A stretch of DNA of 64,000 nucleotides from Nemania diffusa (Eukaryota > Ascomycota > Sordariomycetes > Xylariales > Xylariaceae), in NCBI GenBank assembly GCA_038501195.1, contig JBBPUQ010000001.1, positions 5,456,001-5,520,000 of the forward strand. The letters are read 5' to 3'. Position 1 is the first letter of the stretch. The number at the start of each line of letters is the position of its first letter. A program made the position numbers and the translations under genes. This document shows, piece after piece, positions 57,484 through 64,000 of the stretch. The notes beneath the pieces were generated by a model. The model saw only the letters and a program-made list of their open reading frames with translations. It was not told the DNA's origin and made no database searches.

Positions 57484-60400
57484 TTACTGTCGCTCAACAG
57501 AACCCCTTATTCCTTCTATTAGCCCCAGGATGGTCTCACTTCGGTACATCGCAGGATTTGCGGTACACGTTATTCCCCACTCATCTCCGACCGGCTTCGC
57601 AACGATGGAGATGGCAGGTATATCAAACACGGCTTGTTCCTCTTCCCCGTAGACCTCGAGCCGTACGCATGACCCGTCGGCCTGCAGGGTGGGATGTTCC
57701 TCTATGTTCTGGAACTGCAGTACGAAGCCAAGCCCAAGTTGGGCATCGGGACCCCAGTCAGTCGACGACCTTGCAATGTCGCTCAGCTGGCTCGCCTCGA
57801 AAGCCAGGCCGGCCACGCGTTGTCGTTGGACGGCTTCGATAACATCCTCAAACTTCTTGACATTGTCATTGTCGTCGTCGAATCGAACCCTGACGGGAAC
57901 GACGTTGATGCATGGGCCGGCAATGTCGACTTGGCGGGGATGCGCAGCTCTACCGGATACGAGTAGTCCGATCGTGACGTCTCTTGATTCCGTGAGCTCA
58001 GATATCGCCAATGCGCACGTGGCGACGAATGTGTTGGCAGGAGTGAATCTACTTCGAGGTGCGTCGACGAGGACCTTGTGCTTGATGATACACTTGGTAG
58101 TATCCGCATCCGAGGCGTCGAAACTGAGTCGAGAAATCTTGGAATCGTGCAGAAGATCGCGCCAGTACTGGGCCGCGGGTCGACGTTGGTTTTGAACATA
58201 TTGCATGTATCCCGAGAAAGAGGAGACTGGCGGGGGAGGCGTTCCGTTGAGCATTGCTTCTACGAAGCGCATGATTTGCTGAAGCATCAAGCCATCGTAT
58301 TGTGCATGGCAGAGACGCATCACCAGCCTCGTCGCGTGTTTGGACTGCAAGATGACCATTCGCACAAAAGATTTCCCAAACTGAAGGAGCGGGGTGTCGA
58401 CCCCGCACCACTGCCGGCATGCCTCTGATACCGAGGGCACAAGACGGACACTGAGATCTAGAAGGGTGTCCTGCGGGATAATTTGGAGATACTGGTCGTC
58501 AAGACGCACAAAAATGGCACGGAGAATATCGAAGCGTTGCCAGAGTTGATTGCAGGCGGCCGCTAGCTGGTCGGGTTGAATTGTAGCAGGGAAGTCGAGG
58601 AAGAAGTGGTACGTTCGGCCGAGAGGTATGGAGGCAGCCGACACGAGACATTCTTGCTGGAATTCCGTGGTGGGAAGGACGTCGGATATGTGGACGGGAC
58701 GACCGTACTGTGCGCGCACAATTGATTGGAGTGTGTCGACATGAACGTCTACAAGGGAAAATGGCACGAGGTCATCAAAAGGCGTGCTCTCTACCACGAG
58801 GTGGGCGGACATGTCACTCAGGATTGGATACTGAAAGACACGGGCGACAGACAACGACAGTCCCTCCTCGCGGGCGGCTGCCACAAGTTTCATGGCAGTG
58901 ACGGAATCGCCGCCTAGATGGAGAAAGTGATCTGTCGTAGAGATACGGGTCGCGTTGATACGCAGAATGGACGCCCACAGACTACATAGCCGGTGCTCGA
59001 GTCTAGTCTTTGGGGGCTGCTTTGGACGTGCTGGGTTCCGGTGGCCGAGCTGGTCCAGGGCCGTATTCGCGAACATTTCTCGCAGGCGGCGACGGTCCGT
59101 CTTGCCCGTCCCGGTCATGGGAATCTCCTCGACCGGGATGTAAATCCCGGGAACCATATGTGCCGGCAGTCGACGCGAGAGGCCGTCGTCGATGCAAGAT
59201 ATCACGGACGCTACCTCGATAGGGCTAACGGTGAGGAAGGCGGCTAGAAGCGGAGAGCTACTCCCCGCCGGTGTGATAACCTCGGCAACAACGTCGACGT
59301 TGGGATGAGAAGAGTCAAGGCAGAGCCGCAAGTGGTACTCGACATCACCAAGCTCGACACGCTGGCCATGAATCTTGACCTGCTCGTCCGTATTACGACT
59401 GATATACTGGATAGATCCATCGGGGTTATAGAAAACGAGATCGCCAGTACGATATAGACGGCCACGACGGCCAGAATAGCCCGGACCACCTTCGAGAAGC
59501 CAAGGGGGGTCTTGAACAAACACAGCCGCTGTCTTTTGCGGATCCCCTAAATAGCCACGACTGACGAGGGGGCCTTCCAGCCATAGTTCCCCCACCTGGC
59601 CGATGCCTGCAAGGCCAGTACCGTTGGGGAGGACAACCCAGGTGACGACACCATGGCCCTTTCCTATGCTTGGGTCACTGGATTTTTCGGATTCGGTTAC
59701 ATGGCTGACCGTGGCTATAACGGTGCACTCAGCCGGACCGTAGAGGTTCAAACACGTGGTTTGAGCCAGATCCCAGTTCCTTATATCGGATTGGGTCATC
59801 TTCTCGCCACCGAAAGCGATGGTTTGCAAGCTCGGTATATCCTGACCACAGATTAACCGGGCAACGGTTGGCGTCAGGTTGGCGTATGTAGCTCCTAACC
59901 TCCGTATCGCACCTACGATATTATTGCCCCTATCGTTGTTACTTGGTACGCATAGGCAGCCGCCCATGATGAGCGTATGGAGCAGGTTATACCATGAAAT
60001 ATCAAAGGCATAGGAGGCGAAGTCAAACACCCGAGAGCTCTCCTGGATATGAACAGCCGTCCGCTGGTACGTGATCGCGCTGCTGAAATTAGCATGAGAT
60101 ATAACAACGCCCTTCGGCGTCCCAGTACTCCCAGACGTAAATACAACATAAAGGGTGCTGTCTGGCTTGGTAGGAACTGGCTGCCAGTTCGATAAATCAA
60201 CAGATTTCTGTACCGCCATTTCTGGAATTATCAAAGGAGATGATGCGTTCGATTCTGCTCGTACAAGTGCGCGTGATAGGCGTTCGTTCGAGACTGATGA
60301 TAGGATAATATGCTGATTCGAGTGGGCGTGTACTTGCTGAACAATTTCATAAAGCCGCGCTTCTGGGTACGTGGAATCTAGAAGGACTAAGCCTGCACCA

Positions 60401-63400
60401 GTCTTCATTGCTCCTAGGATGGCTACTGCTGTCCACATAGACTTTTCAAAACAAAGGGGAACAAGATCCCCAAGACCAACCTTTTTAGAAGTTAGGTAGC
60501 AGGCTAATTTGGTAGCTAAGTTGTCGAGTTCTCGATAGGTTAGATCACCGTCCCAGGCACAGATCGCAGGGACGTCGGGCCGCCTTCGCACAGTCTCCGC
60601 AACAAGGTCGTGTACGCACGCTTGGACGGGTTCGGGGACCTGGGCATTCCAGGACCAGATATCCACCAGGTCTCGTGGACTAACGGTAATCTCACGGACT
60701 GCCGTGTCGGGGCTGGCACGGCATAGCTGGCGGATAATTGTCTCTAGCTGTTCCATCATGCGTCTCGCTGCCTCGATATTTACGACTTTATCATCAGCAC
60801 CAAGAACCACGTCCAAGCCCCTGTGGTCAAGCTGACAGAGGAGCGTAAGAGCGTAGGTGCTAAACTGGTTAAAGCCTATCGATAGATCACCCCCGACTTG
60901 GTTCAGGAGGCTGATGTGCTTCCCGCTCCCTTGTTCTTCTTCTTCTTTGGGCTGTACGACTAGGACGGACTGGAAAGTCAAGGCTTGCCGCGCAATATTC
61001 TCAATGCGTGCAATGCGAGAGAGACCGAACTGTTCGTGGGGCAGCATTTCGATAGACTGGGATTGGATCTGTGACAGGAAGTCGCCTACCCGAGCCCCGT
61101 AGTCGAGTTGGATACGGACGGGGACAGTAGCAATAGTAGGCCCGGAAATACGGTTGATCCCTGGTATGGGAGCCTGGCGACCGGCTACAACAGCGCCGAA
61201 AACGACGTCCGTGGCGTTAGAATAACGAGCCTGGAAGATGGCCCAGGCACCCCGGATAATATTTGACGGTGTGATACCGTTCGGGGGCCACTGCAGGTTG
61301 GTGATGGTGTGTTGTAGCGTTTGGTTGGTTTGCGACCGATCTCCGATTTCTGGCCCAGCGACGCCTAGCGACCTCGGAAACGGTACGGCCTCACATCCCT
61401 CGAACTGTGTTTTCCAGTAGTTCGCATTCGCATGATGGTCCAGCGAAGAAACGTACTGAACGAAGGCCTGGAATGGAATAGTAGGGCTATGGGTCTCGCC
61501 ATCGTAACATTGCACTATGCTCTTCAGAAGAAGAGAGATGGTCCAGGCGTCATAAACAGCATGGTGAATGGTCCAGACAAAATAATGGGTATCCGATTCA
61601 GTAATCAGTGCAGCATACGTCAGCGCCGAGCCCAACGCTATATCACGAGATCGGTCCTCGTCAAGATAATCCAATAGGCCACCAGAGTCAGAGGCTGTGA
61701 GGTCAATGGGGTTGGCACAGACGACCTGAACTAGGCCGCGGCTCGGTAGGTTAATAATACGAGTGCGGAGGATGTCGTGCGATGCAGAAACCTGCTGCCA
61801 AGCCAGCCGGAAACGGTTCAAGTCTACTTGGGCCGGGAGCTGGAAAACATTACGTGCGACATAATCGCCGGCTCGCCTCATGGTCAGAGCTAGCAGCCCT
61901 TCCTGTAGCGGCGTACAGGGGAAGACATCAATAATCTGGTAGGTTTCCACTTGGCAACGGGCGGCTACCTCGGCGCGGAGGACGTCTTCTGCTACACCAG
62001 GCCCGAGGAGCGAAAAGGGGGTAATGACTTGGTCTAGGGTAGTGTTGATGTGAGGGGATAAAATGCGTGCTAGGTCCTCCAGACACGGATGACGAAAAAC
62101 GTCGGCGACGGAGAGGGATAGGCTTTGGTCTTGAGCAGCCGCTACTAGCCGCATAGCCGCGATGGAATCTCCTCCAATGCGTAGAAAGTTATCCCGGGCC
62201 GAAATGGTGCTGATTTCGATGCCTAGCACCGACGCCCATGACCGCCGAAGCCACTGCTCGGCCTCGGTAGCGGGCTCACGGTGGAGTTCACATGCCCGAG
62301 CAAGGTTGAGACCGGCTAACTCCTCTAGGGTCATACCAGAGATCATATCCCGTAGGCGACGGCGGTTGATTTTCCCGGTTCCTGTAGCAGGTATTTCGTC
62401 GACCGGGAGGTAGATTGCGGGGACCATGTGGGAAGGCAGATCGGCCGCAAGCTGTTCCTTGACAACCGCTAGGAACGAGGCAAGGGTCGTATGATCCCCT
62501 ACACGAGTATCGCTCGCGTGGTTACTAACGGTAACAAAGGCAACGAGCAACGGAGCATTGCTCTTTGCCGGACGGGCAACTTCTGCGACTACTTGAACAT
62601 CTGGGCGAGAGGTAAGGTGGCGTCGTAGGTGGTGCTCAAGATCGCCAAGTTCGATCCGTTGGCCATGGATCTTGGCCTGGTCGTCCTTTCGACCTATATA
62701 TCGGAGAGACCCGTCGGGGCTATATACTACGAGATCGCCCGTGCGGTATAATCGACCACATCGTCCAGGGTAGCCCGGGCCGCCGCCCTGCAGGAGCCAC
62801 GGAGGGTTCTTGATAAATGCGGCGTCTGTTAGTTCCGGACTGCCGAGATAGCCCTGGCCAACAAGGGGGCCTTCAATCCATAGTTCCCCCAGCTGGCCAA
62901 TACCTGCAAGGCCACTGCCGTTAGGCAGAACGACCCAAGTGACCGTGCCGCAGGCTTTCCCTATAGCTGGGGTTCTGGTGTCTATATTGGGGGTTCCTGT
63001 CGCACCCGGACGGATTGGCATTGGTGCAAGGCAAGCGGCCACTGTACATTCAGCAGAACCATAACAGTTGGCCATGTTAGTCTCGCTAGTATCCCACGGC
63101 GCGTGATCGGATGGATGGAGCTTTTCCCCTGCGAACATGAGCTGTCGAAGATTTGGTACGAGTGTTGGATTAAGGAGTCGCGCTACACTCGGAGTTAAAA
63201 CGCAATAGTTGGCCCCGAGGGTGTTAATTGCACCCGCGAGGTTGTTCCGGCGGTCTTGTTCGCTAGGAACACACACACACCCTCCGCAAGACAGAGTATG
63301 CAAAATATTAAACCATACCGCGGTATAGGCGTACGAAGCAAAGTCAAACACGCGCGAGTCGGGGCGGAATCCAAAAGCAGCCCTCTGGTACCGAATAGCG

Positions 63401-64000
63401 GAGCTAAAATTCCGGTGGGTAATCATGGCGCCTTTTGGAGTGCCAGTACTGCCAGAGGTAAACACAACGTAAAGTATTTGGCTGGGTTGAACATTAGCAA
63501 CTAGTTGCCGGCCCAACGTGTGCATTTGGTTGCGTAGTATGACTTCGGGTATAACTACTGGGGCATAACGCGTGCGATTCGCCACCACGTTACGATGGAT
63601 ATTGTTTTCTAACAACCGATACGCCAGCGATTCGTTTACTATAGAAGACAAAATGATCGGCTTCTTAGAATAGGTGTGTGCTTGTTTGACAATAGTCCGT
63701 AGCCTTACCTCCGGATACGTGGAATCCATAGTAACGGAGGCAGCTCCGGCCTTCATAACTCCAAGCATAGCCACGGAGGTCCACATTGACTTTTCAAAAC
63801 AAAGGGGGATGAGGTCTCCAGACCCAACCCTAACAGTAGAGGCAAGATAATAGGCAAGCCTATTAGATAGGTCATCGAGCTCCTGATAGGTGAGATCACC
63901 GTCCCAAGCATGAATAGCAAGGGCTTCAGGCTGTCTTTGTACGGTCTCTGTAATTAGATCATGTACACAGGCCTCAACAGCTTTCGGAACGTCGGTGCTA
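57484..64000 (-). CDS. nonribosomal peptide synthetase, 5'-truncated by the window edge (A-T-C-A-T-C)
   Basis: The last 2171 residues of an NRPS, open to position 64000 and without introns here. Order: A1 (about 63950-62350; FTSGSTGTPKG, YRTGDLV, GTGKINRRRL), T1 (IGGDSI, Ser codon 62164-62166), C1 (HHAVYDAW, near 61555), A2 (about 60600-59060; FTSGSTGTPKG, NLYGPAE, YRTGDLV, GTGKTDRRRL), T2 (LGGDSV, Ser codon 58903-58905) and a terminal C (CHAQYDG, near 58300). It has no thioesterase or reductase; many fungal NRPSs end in a condensation-type domain that cyclises or releases the peptide. The two A domains are strikingly alike. A1 has Thr where amino-acid-activating domains have the Asp that binds the substrate amino group (codon 63322-63324); A2 keeps Asp (60001-60003). 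The carrier serines and A10 lysines are intact. Product unknown; earlier modules lie outside the window. Confidence 0.95.
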   Translation of the reverse strand, partial: STDVPKAVEACVHDLITETVQRQPEALAIHAWDGDLTYQELDDLSNRLAYYLASTVRVGSGDLIPLCFEKSMWTSVAMLGVMKAGAASVTMDSTYPEVRLRTIVKQAHTYSKKPIILSSIVNESLAYRLLENNIHRNVVANRTRYAPVVIPEVILRNQMHTLGRQLVANVQPSQILYVVFTSGSTGTPKGAMITHRNFSSAIRYQRAAFGFRPDSRVFDFASYAYTAVWFNILHTLSCGGCVCVPSEQDRRNNLAGAINTLGANYCVLTPSVARLLNPTLVPNLRQLMFAGEKLHPSDHAPWDTSETNMANCYGSAECTVAACLAPMPIRPGATGTPNIDTRTPAIGKACGTVTWVVLPNGSGLAGIGQLGELWIEGPLVGQGYLGSPELTDAAFIKNPPWLLQGGGPGYPGRCGRLYRTGDLVVYSPDGSLRYIGRKDDQAKIHGQRIELGDLEHHLRRHLTSRPDVQVVAEVARPAKSNAPLLVAFVTVSNHASDTRVGDHTTLASFLAVVKEQLAADLPSHMVPAIYLPVDEIPATGTGKINRRRLRDMISGMTLEELAGLNLARACELHREPATEAEQWLRRSWASVLGIEISTISARDNFLRIGGDSIAAMRLVAAAQDQSLSLSVADVFRHPCLEDLARILSPHINTTLDQVITPFSLLGPGVAEDVLRAEVAARCQVETYQIIDVFPCTPLQEGLLALTMRRAGDYVARNVFQLPAQVDLNRFRLAWQQVSASHDILRTRIINLPSRGLVQVVCANPIDLTASDSGGLLDYLDEDRSRDIALGSALTYAALITESDTHYFVWTIHHAVYDAWTISLLLKSIVQCYDGETHSPTIPFQAFVQYVSSLDHHANANYWKTQFEGCEAVPFPRSLGVAGPEIGDRSQTNQTLQHTITNLQWPPNGITPSNIIRGAWAIFQARYSNATDVVFGAVVAGRQAPIPGINRISGPTIATVPVRIQLDYGARVGDFLSQIQSQSIEMLPHEQFGLSRIARIENIARQALTFQSVLVVQPKEEEEQGSGKHISLLNQVGGDLSIGFNQFSTYALTLLCQLDHRGLDVVLGADDKVVNIEAARRMMEQLETIIRQLCRASPDTAVREITVSPRDLVDIWSWNAQVPEPVQACVHDLVAETVRRRPDVPAICAWDGDLTYRELDNLATKLACYLTSKKVGLGDLVPLCFEKSMWTAVAILGAMKTGAGLVLLDSTYPEARLYEIVQQVHAHSNQHIILSSVSNERLSRALVRAESNASSPLIIPEMAVQKSVDLSNWQPVPTKPDSTLYVVFTSGSTGTPKGVVISHANFSSAITYQRTAVHIQESSRVFDFASYAFDISWYNLLHTLIMGGCLCVPSNNDRGNNIVGAIRRLGATYANLTPTVARLICGQDIPSLQTIAFGGEKMTQSDIRNWDLAQTTCLNLYGPAECTVIATVSHVTESEKSSDPSIGKGHGVVTWVVLPNGTGLAGIGQVGELWLEGPLVSRGYLGDPQKTAAVFVQDPPWLLEGGPGYSGRRGRLYRTGDLVFYNPDGSIQYISRNTDEQVKIHGQRVELGDVEYHLRLCLDSSHPNVDVVAEVITPAGSSSPLLAAFLTVSPIEVASVISCIDDGLSRRLPAHMVPGIYIPVEEIPMTGTGKTDRRRLREMFANTALDQLGHRNPARPKQPPKTRLEHRLCSLWASILRINATRISTTDHFLHLGGDSVTAMKLVAAAREEGLSLSVARVFQYPILSDMSAHLVVESTPFDDLVPFSLVDVHVDTLQSIVRAQYGRPVHISDVLPTTEFQQECLVSAASIPLGRTYHFFLDFPATIQPDQLAAACNQLWQRFDILRAIFVRLDDQYLQIIPQDTLLDLSVRLVPSVSEACRQWCGVDTPLLQFGKSFVRMVILQSKHATRLVMRLCHAQYDGLMLQQIMRFVEAMLNGTPPPPVSSFSGYMQYVQNQRRPAAQYWRDLLHDSKISRLSFDASDADTTKCIIKHKVLVDAPRSRFTPANTFVATCALAISELTESRDVTIGLLVSGRAAHPRQVDIAGPCINVVPVRVRFDDDNDNVKKFEDVIEAVQRQRVAGLAFEASQLSDIARSSTDWGPDAQLGLGFVLQFQNIEEHPTLQADGSCVRLEVYGEEEQAVFDIPAISIVAKPVGDEWGITCTANPAMYRSETILGLIEGIRGSVERQ

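Noticed and set aside
1..64000. CRISPR array, bacterial operons, ribosome binding sites or riboswitches
   Set aside because: The window is fungal nuclear DNA with spliceosomal introns. The only short tandem repeat array (56021-56202) has units with no spacers and sits inside a fold-back element.

Overview
The window is nuclear DNA of a filamentous ascomycete (Pezizomycotina, probably a Sordariomycete). The evidence is many short GT-AG introns of about 45-100 bases, a Zn2Cys6/fungal_trans regulator, two HET-domain genes, two PTH11-like 'rhodopsin' membrane proteins, a highly reducing type I polyketide synthase and a multimodular NRPS. All gene models were built by hand from reading frames, splice signals and family motifs; coordinates run from start codon to stop codon and include introns.

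Layout. (1) 0.5-17.2 kb is mostly housekeeping: a beta-hydroxyacid dehydrogenase, V-ATPase subunit e (vma9), ARV1 with an apparent one-base frameshift, an intracellular LysM protein, a 6 kb gene-free stretch holding two identical tRNA-Asn(GTT) genes in inverted orientation, and a FarA/CTF1-like regulator of lipid catabolism whose zinc cluster is split over four exons. (2) 17.2-21.4 kb is gene-free. (3) 21.4-43.1 kb is a biosynthetic gene cluster: SAM methyltransferase, HR-PKS (KS-AT-DH-cMT-ER-KR-ACP, no release domain), a PLP-dependent alpha-oxoamine synthase, a short-chain reductase, a P450 and two 7-TM-like proteins. (4) 43.5-51.3 kb holds two HET-domain genes on either side of a secreted ConA-like protein, then a small secreted eight-cysteine protein. 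(5) 52.1-55.1 kb returns to housekeeping: a NADAR-domain protein and TIM44. (6) 55.8-56.5 kb is a fold-back (MITE-like) element with a tandem-repeat core. (7) 57.5-64 kb is the 3' part of an NRPS (A-T-C-A-T-C) running off the right edge.

How the cluster could work (inference): the HR-PKS builds a reduced, C-methylated chain on its ACP and cannot release it itself. The adjacent alpha-oxoamine synthase would condense that thioester decarboxylatively with an amino acid, as FUM8 does for fumonisin and the sphingofungin enzyme does in Aspergillus. The SDR could reduce the new ketone, and the P450 and methyltransferase could decorate it. The expected product class is a long-chain amino-alcohol (sphingoid-like) polyketide. 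No pathway-specific transcription factor, MFS/ABC transporter or obvious self-resistance gene is seen between 21 and 43 kb.
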